This document shows positions 15,818 to 25,884 of a stretch of DNA of 64,000 nucleotides, piece by piece. The notes under the pieces were generated by a model. That model was not told the origin of the DNA, did not search any database, and saw nothing but the letters and a program-made list of their open reading frames with translations. Origin of the DNA: Allobosea sp. BK604. GTDB lineage: Bacteria; Pseudomonadota; Alphaproteobacteria; Rhizobiales; Beijerinckiaceae. Within the stretch, counting starts at the first letter, position 1. Each line of letters begins with the position of its first letter. The position numbers and the translations under genes were made by a program. Location of the stretch: contig NZ_SLZF01000001.1 of NCBI RefSeq assembly GCF_004341515.1, forward strand, positions 434,001 to 498,000, in the 5' to 3' direction.

Positions 15818-17686
15818 TCAGGCGGCAGAGGCCTCGAAAGGCAGTGCCGGCACGATGCGCCGCGAGCCCGGGCGCTGGCCGAAACGGCGCAGCAGGTCGG
15901 ACGCAAGATGTTTCGGGACCGGCTTGGAATAGTGATAGCCCTGCCCCAGCCGGCAGCCCATGGCGAGCACATGCTCGGCCTGCGCGCCGGTCTCGATCCC
16001 CTCGGCGATGATCTTCATGCCGAGCCGGTCGGCGATCAGGATCAAAGCCTCGACGATCGCGCTGCTCTGCTTGTCGGTCTGAACCCTCTCGACGAAGGAA
16101 CGGTCGACCTTGATGACATCGACCGGGAATTGCAGCAGGTGTGTCAGCGAGGCATAGCCTGTGCCGAAATCGTCGAGCGCGATCAGCGCGCCGCGGCTGC
16201 GCAGTTCGCGGACATTGCGGGCGACCGACTGGTTGCGCTCGGCCAGGAAGACCGATTCCGTGACCTCGACCACGAGATGACGCAGCGGCACCTCGACCTT
16301 CTCGAAGGCCTTGACGATGCGGGCGGCAAGATCGCCCTTCTGGAAATCCGCCGAGGTGACATTGAGCCCGACCTGCTGGAAATGAAAGCCGCCATCGAGC
16401 CAGGCCCGCATATCCGCCGCGACGGCCGCGATCATCTGGCCGGTCAGCCGGTAGGCGACCTTGGGATCGGTCAGCGCCTCCTGGAATTCGCCTGCCGCGA
16501 TCATCCGCCCGTCCCTCGAGCGCATCCGCGCGAGGGCCTCGAGGCCGATGATCTCGGCCGTGTCGAGCCGCACCACCGGCTGATAATAGGGCGCGATCCG
16601 CTCCTCGGATAAAGCCTCGTCTACCCTGCGGACGGTCTGGATCCTCTGCATGATCGAGGTGCGCAGGCCGCTCTTGAAGCGGATATAGCCGCCGCGCTTC
16701 TGCTCCTTGGCGTGATAGAGCGCGAAATCGGCATTCTGCCTGAGCGTGACCGCGTCGCGCCCATCCTCGCCGGAGAGCACGCCGCCGATCGTGACGCGCG
16801 GCGTGACGGTGTGGCCGTCATGCTGAAACGGCGTCACCATGGCGCTCAACACCGCATGGGCGGCATCACGCAGTGCCGCGGCCTCCGAGCAGCCTTCGAG
16901 CAGGATCGCGAATTCGTCCCCGCCGATGCGGCAGGGCAGCCCGCCGATCGCGAGCCGGCGCAGCCGACGCCCGACCGTCGCGATCAGCGCATCGCCGACC
17001 GCATGCCCCATTGTGTCATTGGTCAGCTTGAGCTGGTCGATATCGATCAGCAGCAGGCCGAAGCAGGGCTTCTCTGCTACGATCATCCGCTCGAACGCGG
17101 CGCCGAACTGCGCCCTGTTGGCGAGGCCGGTCAGCGTGTCGAAATAGGCGAGCCGATGCGCACGCGACTGCATTTCCGCATGCTCGATCGCCACCGCGCA
17201 TAGATGGACGCAGGTCTGCACGATGGCGAGCTCCAGCTCGCTCGGGCCACGGCAATCGCGGTAATAGAAGGCAAAGGTGCCGACGACGCGGCCGTCGCGC
17301 GCCTTGATCGGGCTCGACCAGCAGGCGCGCAGGCCGAGCGGCAGAGGTAGTTCCTTGAAGGGCGCCCAAAGCGGGTCGCTCGCGATATCGGTGACGATGA
17401 CCTCTTCGCCACGATAGGCGGCCGTGCCGCAGGATCCGCAGCAGGCGCTGATCTCGATGCCGTCGAGCGCCTGCGAGTAATGCTCCGGCAGATCGGGAGC
17501 GGCCAGGGGACGAAGACGGCGCTCGCCGTCGACGCCGATCACGGAGCAGATCGCGCTCGGCGTGATCTCCTGGACGCGCCGGCAAAGCCGCTCGGTCACG
17601 TCACGGAGCGCTTCGCCGCGGGCGATCGCCTCGAGAATTTCATTCTGCAAGCGCGATAGTCTCGGCGCGGCCTTGGCGTGAGGCAT
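15818..17686 (-). CDS. cyclic-di-GMP signalling protein, GAF-GGDEF-EAL
   Basis: About 622 residues, no transmembrane segment. An N-terminal GAF sensor (about 10-170) has an unusual Cys cluster, ISACCGSCGTAAYRGE, that could bind metal or sense redox. GGDEF domain (about 175-340): FDTLTGLANR and RIGGDEFAILL, intact signature. EAL domain (about 360-610): GLEALARM, QVGLNVTSADF, VVEVTES, LDDFGTGYASL, IKVDRSFV and AEGIETGAQ; all metal and catalytic residues are present. Both synthase and phosphodiesterase activities are therefore possible. The start is uncertain: ATG 17686 was used, and a GTG at 17716 is in frame. c-di-GMP commonly controls surface polysaccharide, which suits the neighbouring sugar cassette, but no direct link is visible. 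Confidence 0.9.
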   Translation of the reverse strand: MPHAKAAPRLSRLQNEILEAIARGEALRDVTERLCRRVQEITPSAICSVIGVDGERRLRPLAAPDLPEHYSQALDGIEISACCGSCGTAAYRGEEVIVTDIASDPLWAPFKELPLPLGLRACWSSPIKARDGRVVGTFAFYYRDCRGPSELELAIVQTCVHLCAVAIEHAEMQSRAHRLAYFDTLTGLANRAQFGAAFERMIVAEKPCFGLLLIDIDQLKLTNDTMGHAVGDALIATVGRRLRRLAIGGLPCRIGGDEFAILLEGCSEAAALRDAAHAVLSAMVTPFQHDGHTVTPRVTIGGVLSGEDGRDAVTLRQNADFALYHAKEQKRGGYIRFKSGLRTSIMQRIQTVRRVDEALSEERIAPYYQPVVRLDTAEIIGLEALARMRSRDGRMIAAGEFQEALTDPKVAYRLTGQMIAAVAADMRAWLDGGFHFQQVGLNVTSADFQKGDLAARIVKAFEKVEVPLRHLVVEVTESVFLAERNQSVARNVRELRSRGALIALDDFGTGYASLTHLLQFPVDVIKVDRSFVERVQTDKQSSAIVEALILIADRLGMKIIAEGIETGAQAEHVLAMGCRLGQGYHYSKPVPKHLASDLLRRFGQRPGSRRIVPALPFEASAA

Positions 17687-17793
17687 GTAGCGAGCCCGGT
17701 CTCCAATCCACGTCAATTAACGCGGGAACCTGAACATGCCGTTTCCTGGCACGCTCAAATCAGGACGATTCCCGCTGGAATTGCAGTCCCGCT

Positions 17794-18420
17794 CTATTCC
17801 GCCCCCGGCACGAAGCTGACCACGAAATGGACCAGCTCGCTCTGGCGCGTCGTGCCCGTCTTGGCGAAGAGCCGCTGCAGATGCGTGCGCGCCGTCGTCT
17901 TGGCGATGCCGAGCCGCTCGCTGGCCGCGATCGTGTCGAGCCCCTTGCAGACAAGGTCGAGCATCCTGGCCTCGCTGGGCGTGAGGCCGTGGAAGGCCTT
18001 GATCGCGGCGATGCTGGAACGGATCTCCCGGTCATGATCGCGGACCACGATGGCGAAGATCGACTGGGTCTCCGCGACAGGAGAGCCGATCGGCGTCACG
18101 CTGACCGCAAGGGCGCGCTCGCCGCGCGTCTCCAGCGCCATCCGCAATTCCGGCATCTCCGCCGCGGATTTATGGCGGCGCATCCAGCCCTGCAGCCGCG
18201 CGTTGAAGGCGGAGCTGCGTGTGCTGAAGCGGTCGTCCTGGACGACGCCTTCGCCGACCAGCCGGCTGGCGTCGCGATTGCGCGAGAGGATGCGCAGATC
18301 CTCGGTGACCAGGAACAGCGCCGTGCCATCGCTGATGGCATCGTCATTGCTGTGGCGCCCCGGGCGGATGGTTGTGAAGCAGGGTCCGGGCTGAGGCCGG
18401 AAATCGATCGCGAGTGTCAT
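17794..18420 (-). CDS. LuxR-family (GerE-type HTH) transcriptional regulator
   Basis: About 208 residues from ATG 18420 (MTLAIDFRP); upstream in-frame codons to 18447 are possible. The N-terminal half resembles a degenerate PAS domain (DGTALFLVTEDLRILSRNRDASRLV ... VSVTPIGSPVAETQSIFAIVV). The C-terminal HTH is HGLTPSEARMLDLVCKG, LGIAKTTARTHLQRLFAKTG and RQSELVHFV, typical of NarL/LuxR output domains. There is no receiver domain, so it is not a classical response regulator. It is close in layout to the LuxR gene at 20727 (same HTH flavour), suggesting paralogues. It precedes the GGDEF-EAL gene on the same strand. Confidence 0.85.
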   Translation of the reverse strand: MTLAIDFRPQPGPCFTTIRPGRHSNDDAISDGTALFLVTEDLRILSRNRDASRLVGEGVVQDDRFSTRSSAFNARLQGWMRRHKSAAEMPELRMALETRGERALAVSVTPIGSPVAETQSIFAIVVRDHDREIRSSIAAIKAFHGLTPSEARMLDLVCKGLDTIAASERLGIAKTTARTHLQRLFAKTGTTRQSELVHFVVSFVPGAE

Positions 18421-18778
18421 TGTCCGTGTCCGTGATCCAGTCTGCACTGGTTGGTTTCACGGGATCGGCATCTGGTTTCATCGATCGCGAAATTTTTTTG
18501 CTGGACACCTTGCTTGGTCATGGGAGCACGCCTCGGCTGGTCTGCGGGCATCGCTCAGGATCGGTCCGACCAGGGCTGCCCTTCAGGGACGACCTTCCGT
18601 CGCCCCTGCGCTACAACTCGGCCAGCCAGCGCCCGCGCTCTATGACGTAGTTCACATAAGGTTTCGTCTTGAAGAGGCAGCACGCTTGCGGGCGAGTCGG
18701 TCCGCAGCACCTGATACGAAGCGGCCGGGTTCATGGCCCCGTCCGCATGAAGGGGATTATTGGCCAAACACCCGGTGC
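18421..18778. other. non-coding interval between LuxR and GntR/UTRA genes
   Basis: About 360 bp with no convincing gene. It has an A2T7 tract at 18491-18499 in an otherwise GC-rich stretch. Short open frames on both strands lack ribosome-binding sites and family-like sequence. It presumably holds the promoter of the LuxR gene and the 3' end of the GntR/UTRA transcript. Confidence 0.5.
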
Positions 18779-19564
18779 TCAGGCCCGCAGCGAGAGCTTG
18801 TAGGTATAGGCGTCGCCGCGGAACAGGCCCTCGACATATTCGACCATGCCGCCATCGCGGCCATAGCTGCGGCGCTTGATCAGCAGGCAGGGGACCGGCT
18901 GCTCGAAGCCGAACACGGCGCATTCCTCCTGCGTCGGCGCCGCTGCCTCGATGGTCTGCTCACAGAAGGCGAGCGGCGCTCCCAAGGTCTGCAGGACAGC
19001 ATAGACCGATTGCGTAAGATCGGCCTGCGGCAGGTCCGGCACGACCTGGAGATTGTACCAGGCGACCTCGCGCGACATCGGCACGTCGTCGCCACTGCGG
19101 ATGCGCACGAGCTTGAGGAACAGTGCATGCGAGGACAGGCCGAAGATCGAGGCAATCGAGCGGTCCGACACGACGGACCGCTCCATGATGCGTGAGGACG
19201 GCACCCGCCCGAGTTCGTACATCTCCTCGGTGAAGCCCTTCAGCCGGTCCATGCCGGGATGAAGCCGCGAGCCCAGGCCCTGTACGATCGAGCCCAGGCG
19301 GCCATGCGCGCTGAGTAGCTTGCGCTGGCGCAGGATGTTGTAGCATCGCTGCACGGTGGCGCGGCTGATCTTCAGCTTCTCCGCCAGTTGCCGTTCCGCC
19401 GGCAGCGTCGTCCCGGCCGGGAGGACGCCTTCGCCGATCAGATGCGTCAGCTGATCCTCGAGCTGCTGGTAGAGCGGCTTCGCGGTATCGTCACGCAACG
19501 CGATCAGGTTCGGCAAGGAGGGCCTTGCCGCCGGGGCAGTCGCTCGATCGGTGTCGGGCTGCAT
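18779..19564 (-). CDS. GntR-family transcriptional regulator with UTRA domain (HutC type)
   Basis: About 261 residues from ATG 19564; seven more residues are possible to 19585. The winged HTH (about 25-95) is KPLYQQLEDQLTHLIGEGVLPAGTTLPAERQLAEKLKISRATVQRCYNILRQRKLL by family pattern. The UTRA effector domain follows (about 110-255) with LVRIRSGDDVPMSREVAWYNL, EEYAxF-like EECAVFGFEQPVPCLLIKRRSYGRDGGMVEYVEGLFRGDAYTY. It is divergent from a PfkB kinase gene with about 55 bp between the starts, which implies shared control. UTRA proteins usually sense a phosphorylated sugar or small metabolite, which the kinase product could be. Confidence 0.9.
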   Translation of the reverse strand: MQPDTDRATAPAARPSLPNLIALRDDTAKPLYQQLEDQLTHLIGEGVLPAGTTLPAERQLAEKLKISRATVQRCYNILRQRKLLSAHGRLGSIVQGLGSRLHPGMDRLKGFTEEMYELGRVPSSRIMERSVVSDRSIASIFGLSSHALFLKLVRIRSGDDVPMSREVAWYNLQVVPDLPQADLTQSVYAVLQTLGAPLAFCEQTIEAAAPTQEECAVFGFEQPVPCLLIKRRSYGRDGGMVEYVEGLFRGDAYTYKLSLRA

Positions 19565-19619
19565 TCGCGTGCTTCTGCGCGGCACTGGAAGGGATCAGTC
19601 GGGTTAGGGTTAGGCCGAT

Positions 19620-20561
19620 ATGGTTGGCAGGATTTTCGTTCTAGGCAGTTTTGTTGTTGCCTGCTCGGTTACGGTATCACGCTTCCCGGTTGCAGGTGAG
19701 TCGCTTCGCGCCGATATGTTGACGGTAGAGCCGGGAGGCAAGGGCTTCAACCTTGCCGTAGGCGCGGCCCGGCTCGGCGCCTCGGTCGACGGGCTGATGG
19801 CCATCGGTGATGATCTCCTCTCCTCCTTCGCCGCGCCGGCCCTGAGCAAGGCCGGCTTGCCGCTGACGATGCTGAAACGCCTTCCCGGCGCGACAGGCGG
19901 CGGCGTCGCCTTCACCGACGCAACCGGCGAGAATTGCCTGGCCGTTCATCCCGGCGCGAATTTCCTGCTCTCGGCGCAGGATGTCGCTGCCGCCGCGGAC
20001 AGGATCGAACAGGCACAGCTCGTGCTGGCGCAGTTCGAGATCGACGATGCGCCGATCGCCGAAGCCTTCCGGCTGGCGCGGCAGGCAGGCGTCAGAACCT
20101 TGCTCAACCCCTCGCCGTACCGTTCGATCAAGCCGGAGATCCTGGCCAATACCTCGATTCTCGTCGTCAATGCCGGCGAGGCCCTCGCTCTTGCCGAAAC
20201 GCTGTCGCCGGCCAGCCGAACCGGTTCCGGCGCCATCACCGAAGACGAGCTCGCACAGGCGATCCAGCAAGGCGGCCCGGACACGCTGATCGTCACCCGC
20301 GGCCCCCAGGGCGCCGTCGCCTTTCAGCGGGACGAGCCGCCGCTCGTGCAGGCGGCCTTCGCCATCGAGGCGCGCGACAGCATTGGCGCCGGCGATGCTT
20401 TCGCCGCCGGGCTGAGCGCGAGCCTCGTCACGGGCCTCCCCCTGTCCGAAGCGCTACGTCGCGCCGCCGCCTGCGGCGCCCTTGTGGCGAGCCGTATCGG
20501 TGTCTTCGAGGCGCTTCCGACCGCCGCTGAGTTGCAGGACTTCCTTGCCGCACACGCATAG
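19620..20561 (+). CDS. PfkB-family carbohydrate kinase (ribokinase-like)
   Basis: A 313-residue ATP-dependent kinase for a sugar or nucleoside. Seen: MVGRIFVLGSFVVACSVTV, the substrate-binding di-glycine EPGGKGFNLAVGAARLGA, lid residues TGGGVAFTDATGENC, LNPSPYRS and VVNAGEA, VTRGPQGAVAF, and the catalytic signature DSIGAGDAFAAGLSASL with the base Asp near residue 258. It is ribokinase-like in length and motif order; the substrate is unknown. It is the only enzyme beside the divergent GntR/UTRA regulator. The promoter gap contains GGGTTAGGGTTAGG, a short tandem repeat that may be part of the operator. Confidence 0.88.
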   Translation: MVGRIFVLGSFVVACSVTVSRFPVAGESLRADMLTVEPGGKGFNLAVGAARLGASVDGLMAIGDDLLSSFAAPALSKAGLPLTMLKRLPGATGGGVAFTDATGENCLAVHPGANFLLSAQDVAAAADRIEQAQLVLAQFEIDDAPIAEAFRLARQAGVRTLLNPSPYRSIKPEILANTSILVVNAGEALALAETLSPASRTGSGAITEDELAQAIQQGGPDTLIVTRGPQGAVAFQRDEPPLVQAAFAIEARDSIGAGDAFAAGLSASLVTGLPLSEALRRAAACGALVASRIGVFEALPTAAELQDFLAAHA

Positions 20562-20726
20562 CGGAGCCTGGCAGCGATTGGATTGTTTTTGGACTTTCCG
20601 CGGCAGCGCCGTCACGCTAACGATAGGCTTCGGCCCGGCCACACCCGGGGCGAGAGCGGTGAAACCGCGTGGCAAGGGCGAGCCGCGCGGGGTGCCGTGA
20701 CACGACCGGCGGCCCTGGAGTTGGCT

Positions 20727-21878
20727 ATGGCGCGAGCGAATCTCGACGCGGTCGTCGCGACGATCGACAGCCTGCTTCTCGCCGCCTACGACGCCGATCA
20801 GATGCCGGCGGCGATCGAGCGGATGCGGCAGCTCTTCGATGGCTCGAAAGCCTGTTTCGCGCGAGTGGGCCCGGATCTCGGGCCGAATGACGCCGTCGCC
20901 ACCAATCCCGACGCGACGATGCAGCAGCGCTTCTGCAGCGATCTCGGCGAAGAGTTCAGCGCCTTCAGCCAGGAGCTTTCCCGGCTCCCGGTCGGCAAGG
21001 CCTATATCGACCGTGAGTTCTTCGGCTCGGACCGGCTGCGCTCCAGCCGGTTCTGGCGGGAATGGATGGCGCCGCAGGACATGTATTGCGGGCTCGGCAG
21101 CCGGCTGGCCGAGGCCGGTCCGTCTTTCTGGTTCTTCGATGTGCAGCGGGGGCGCAATCAAGAGGCTTTCGACGCCGAGGACACCGCGCTGCTCGAACGA
21201 CTGGCGCCGATCATGACGCGCGTTGCCGAATTGCGCCGCCATATCGGCTTCCTGACCATGCAGCGCGACATGGCTCGAGCCGCGCTCGACCGGCTGACGG
21301 TCGGTATCGCTATCGTCGATCCGCAGCTGCGGCTGGTCTATGCCAACGAGATCGCAGGCCAGCTCCTGGCCGAGCCGGAGAGCGCGCTTGGCCTGCGCAC
21401 CGGCCGGGTCTTCGCACGCAACGCGCAGGACCAGGCCGCGCTGAAGCGCCTGATCGTGCAGGCGCTCGTCCCCATTCACGAGGCGGGCTCCGGCCGCATC
21501 CATCTGCTCGCCCGGGCAGCCGGGGCCGAAGGCTGCAATCTCTCGCTCTGCCTGCTGCCGGTGCCACCGAGCTACGGCCTGCCCAGCGCCTCGCCTTGCG
21601 CGATGATCGCGATCCGGCCGCTGCAGGCCGCGGCCGATCTCGTCCTCGCCGCCCAGCAGCTCTTTGGCCTTACCGAGACCGAGGCGAAATTCGCCTCGGC
21701 CCTCGCTTCGGGCCTGTCGCTGGCCGAGGCTGCGGCGGAACAGCATGTGCGCATCTCGACCGCCCGCACGCATCTCGCCCGTATCTTCCAGAAGACCGGC
21801 ATGCGCCAGCAAAGTCAGATCGCGGCGCTGCTGCGCGGAGCCGAATTGCCGGTGCGGCCGCGCTACGAGCCGTCCTGA
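20727..21878 (+). CDS. LuxR-family HTH regulator with central PAS-like domain
   Basis: About 383 residues from ATG 20727, which has GGAG seven bases upstream; GTG 20697 is an in-frame alternative. The N-terminal region (LLLAAYDADQMPAAIERMRQLF ... SRFWREWMAPQDMYCGLG) matches the sensor part of many alphaproteobacterial LuxR-like proteins. A PAS-like segment reads LTVGIAIVDPQLRLVYANEIAGQLL. The HTH is FGLTETEAKFASALASGLSLAEAAAEQHVRISTARTHLARIFQKTGMRQQSQI by family pattern. The ligand is unknown. It follows the kinase gene on the same strand with a 165-bp gap, so cotranscription is uncertain. Confidence 0.86.
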   Translation: MARANLDAVVATIDSLLLAAYDADQMPAAIERMRQLFDGSKACFARVGPDLGPNDAVATNPDATMQQRFCSDLGEEFSAFSQELSRLPVGKAYIDREFFGSDRLRSSRFWREWMAPQDMYCGLGSRLAEAGPSFWFFDVQRGRNQEAFDAEDTALLERLAPIMTRVAELRRHIGFLTMQRDMARAALDRLTVGIAIVDPQLRLVYANEIAGQLLAEPESALGLRTGRVFARNAQDQAALKRLIVQALVPIHEAGSGRIHLLARAAGAEGCNLSLCLLPVPPSYGLPSASPCAMIAIRPLQAAADLVLAAQQLFGLTETEAKFASALASGLSLAEAAAEQHVRISTARTHLARIFQKTGMRQQSQIAALLRGAELPVRPRYEPS

Positions 21879-21914
21879 ACGACCTGATTGGCAAAGGCGA
21901 GCATCTGCCAAATG

Positions 21915-21943
21915 AAAACCCGGCACGAACTGATCGTGCCGGG
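21915..21943 (-). terminator. Rho-independent terminator of the oligopeptide ABC operon
   Basis: CCCGGCACGA / TCGTGCCGGG forms a perfect 10-bp stem with a 5-base loop. Read on the minus strand it is followed by TTTT, so it terminates the operon ending at 21979. It may also stop the convergent LuxR transcript. Confidence 0.8.
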
Positions 21944-21978
21944 TCGAAATATCTGGCTCCCTTGAAGGGATGCGCTGC

Positions 21979-23835
<1,857 letters not shown>

Positions 23836-23859
23836 GCGGGGTTTCCGGTCGTTTCAGGT

Positions 23860-24801
23860 TCAGATCACGCGGCGGGGGTCGAGCGCATCGCGCAGACCGT
23901 CGCCGATGAAGTTGATGGAGAGCACCGTAAGGAAGATTGCCGCGCCTGGGAACAGGGCCCAGTGCGGAGCGGCATCCAGCTGGTCCTTGGCATCGAATAG
24001 CAGCCGCCCCCAGGTCGGGATATCCGGCGGAAAGCCGAGGCCAAGGAAGGAGAGGGTCGATTCCGCGATGATCGCGGAGGAGACCTCGATCGTCGAGGCG
24101 ACGATGACCGGGCCGATCGCGTTCGGCAGGATGTGATGGACCATCTGCCGGAAACGCGTCGCGCCCGAGGCGCGGGCAGCCTCGACGAATTCCTTCTCGC
24201 GCAGCGAGAAGAATTGCGCCCTGACGAGCCGCGCCACCGGCATCCAGCGCAGGCCGCCGATGACGATGACGATCAGGACGAAGACGCCGCCCTCCAGCCC
24301 GAACAGCGCCTTGAGTTGCTCGCGGAACAGGTAGATCACCAGCAGCAGCAGAGGCAGCTGCGGCAGCGACAGGAACAGGTCAGTCACCCACATCAGGAAC
24401 GGGTCGAGCCAGCGCCGCGACATGCCAGCGAGCGCGCCGACGATGACGCCGACCACGGTCGCCACCACCATGGCGGCGAGGCCGACGGCGAGCGAGATGC
24501 GCCCGCCATAGAGCATGCGCGCCAGGATATCCTGGCCGAGATCGTCGGTGCCGAGCGGATGGGCCCAGGACGGGCCTTCGAGCTGCGCCGAGAAATCGAT
24601 CTCGTTGATCGGTACGGTCCAGACCCAAGGTCCGGCGACGACGGCGAGGATGAGCAGCGCCAGCACGATCGCGCTGATCATCGCCAGGCGATGTCGGCGG
24701 AAGCGGCGCCAGGTCTCGCGCCCCGGCGAGACCGAGACGGCGGGCGCAGCCACGGCCACGATCGGCTCAGCGGAAGGAGATGCGAGGGTCGAGCCAGCCA
24801 T
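23860..24801 (-). CDS. peptide-type ABC transporter permease (DppC family)
   Basis: A 313-residue inner-membrane protein. The N-terminal cytoplasmic OppC-N segment is RETWRRFRRHRLAMISAIVLALLILAVVAGPWVW by pattern. Then come PLGTDDLGQDILARMLYGGRISL, several hydrophobic helices and the EAA-like loop FVEAARASGATRFRQMVHHILPNAIGPVIV that contacts the ATPase. It overlaps the DppB-type gene by 35 bp and precedes the fused ATPase by 24 bp, so it is cotranscribed with both. Confidence 0.94.
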   Translation of the reverse strand: MAGSTLASPSAEPIVAVAAPAVSVSPGRETWRRFRRHRLAMISAIVLALLILAVVAGPWVWTVPINEIDFSAQLEGPSWAHPLGTDDLGQDILARMLYGGRISLAVGLAAMVVATVVGVIVGALAGMSRRWLDPFLMWVTDLFLSLPQLPLLLLVIYLFREQLKALFGLEGGVFVLIVIVIGGLRWMPVARLVRAQFFSLREKEFVEAARASGATRFRQMVHHILPNAIGPVIVASTIEVSSAIIAESTLSFLGLGFPPDIPTWGRLLFDAKDQLDAAPHWALFPGAAIFLTVLSINFIGDGLRDALDPRRVI

Positions 24802-25726
24802 AGAGCAGGTCCGCGATGAGGTTGAACAGGACGACGAGGCAGGCGAAGACGAAGGTCACCGCCATCACCACCGGCGTGTCGTTGGAGAGGATGGCGCTGA
24901 TCAGCAGCGAGCCGATGCCGGGCACCCGGAAGATCTGCTCGGTGACGATGGCGCCGCCGAACACGGCCGGCATCTGCAGCGCGACGAGAGTGACGACCGG
25001 GATCAGGGCGTTGCGCGCGACATGGCGGATCGTGACCCGCTTCTCGCTGAGGCCCTTGGCCCGCGCGGTCGTGACATAGTCGAGCCTGACCACGTCGAGC
25101 ACGGCCGAGCGCACATAGCGCGTGTAGGAGGCCGCCTGGAACAGGCCGAGCACCGTGATCGGCATGATCGCCTGCCGCAGCATCTCCCAGTACCAGCGCC
25201 ACCCGGTGGCCGCGATGTCGGAGCGATAGACGAAGGGCAGCCAGTCAAGCTTGATCGAGAAGATCAGGATGAAGAGCAGGCCGGTGAAGAAGGTCGGCAG
25301 CGAGAAGCCGACGAAGGCGAGCGTGTTGGCGATCTGGTCGAAGATCGAATAGGGCCGGGTCGCGGCGTAGATGCCGACCGGGAGCGCGATCGCCAGCGCC
25401 AGCAACTGCGAGGAGCCGACCACGAAGAGCGTCGTCGGCACGCGCTGCATGATGAGGTCGTCGACATTGATGCGGCTGGCGAAGGAGAAGCCCCAGTCGC
25501 CCTGGGCCATCGCGCCGAGCCAGCGCACATAGCGCACCATCACCGGGTCATCGATGCCGAACTTGGCGCGCAGGGCCATCCGCACTTCAGGCGGCACATT
25601 GGGGTTGGTCGCAAGCTCCTCGAACGGATCGCCCGGCGCCAGCGCCAGAACCGTGAACAGGATCAGGCTGATCGCCAGAAGGCTGGGTATGGCGATGAGC
25701 AATCGCCGGATGAGATAGGTCGCCAT
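24767..25726 (-). CDS. peptide-type ABC transporter permease (DppB family)
   Basis: A 319-residue inner-membrane permease. The N-terminus is MATYLIRRLLIAIPSLLAISLILFTVLALAPGDP, typical of DppB/OppB, with six predicted membrane spans. The coupling loop is DYVTTARAKGLSEKRVTIRHVARNALIP by family pattern. It is preceded by a GC-rich hairpin pair separating it from the binding-protein gene, and overlaps the DppC-type gene. It forms the translocation pore with DppC. Confidence 0.94.
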   Translation of the reverse strand: MATYLIRRLLIAIPSLLAISLILFTVLALAPGDPFEELATNPNVPPEVRMALRAKFGIDDPVMVRYVRWLGAMAQGDWGFSFASRINVDDLIMQRVPTTLFVVGSSQLLALAIALPVGIYAATRPYSIFDQIANTLAFVGFSLPTFFTGLLFILIFSIKLDWLPFVYRSDIAATGWRWYWEMLRQAIMPITVLGLFQAASYTRYVRSAVLDVVRLDYVTTARAKGLSEKRVTIRHVARNALIPVVTLVALQMPAVFGGAIVTEQIFRVPGIGSLLISAILSNDTPVVMAVTFVFACLVVLFNLIADLLYGWLDPRISFR

Positions 25727-25777
25727 GGAGATATCTCTTTATTGTTGGGCAAGCGCCGCAGGCTTCGGCAGGTATCC

Positions 25778-25825
25778 GGGCGGCGGGATCCGCCGCCCGC
25801 GGCGATCCGGCTTCGCCGAATCGCC
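25778..25825 (-). promoter_or_regulatory. tandem intercistronic hairpins between binding-protein and permease genes
   Basis: GGGCGGCGG / CCGCCGCCC (25778-25798) and GGCGATCCGGC / GCCGAATCGCC (25801-25825) form two adjacent strong stems in the 158-bp gap. Such structures commonly protect the 3' end of the abundant binding-protein mRNA and attenuate transcription into the permease genes. Confidence 0.5.
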
Positions 25826-25884
25826 CATGAAGCCACCCGCCTTCGCGACGCGACCTGCGCATCGCGAGCGCGGGCGGGCCGCGC

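Noticed and set aside
18555..18923. Minus-strand frame overlapping the end of the GntR/UTRA gene
   Set aside because: It overlaps a solid gene out of frame and lacks an RBS or recognisable sequence.
25728..25737. GAGATATCTC palindrome just before the DppB-type start
   Set aside because: A 10-bp palindrome within the ribosome-binding region inside an operon; most likely chance, as no regulator would be expected to act there.
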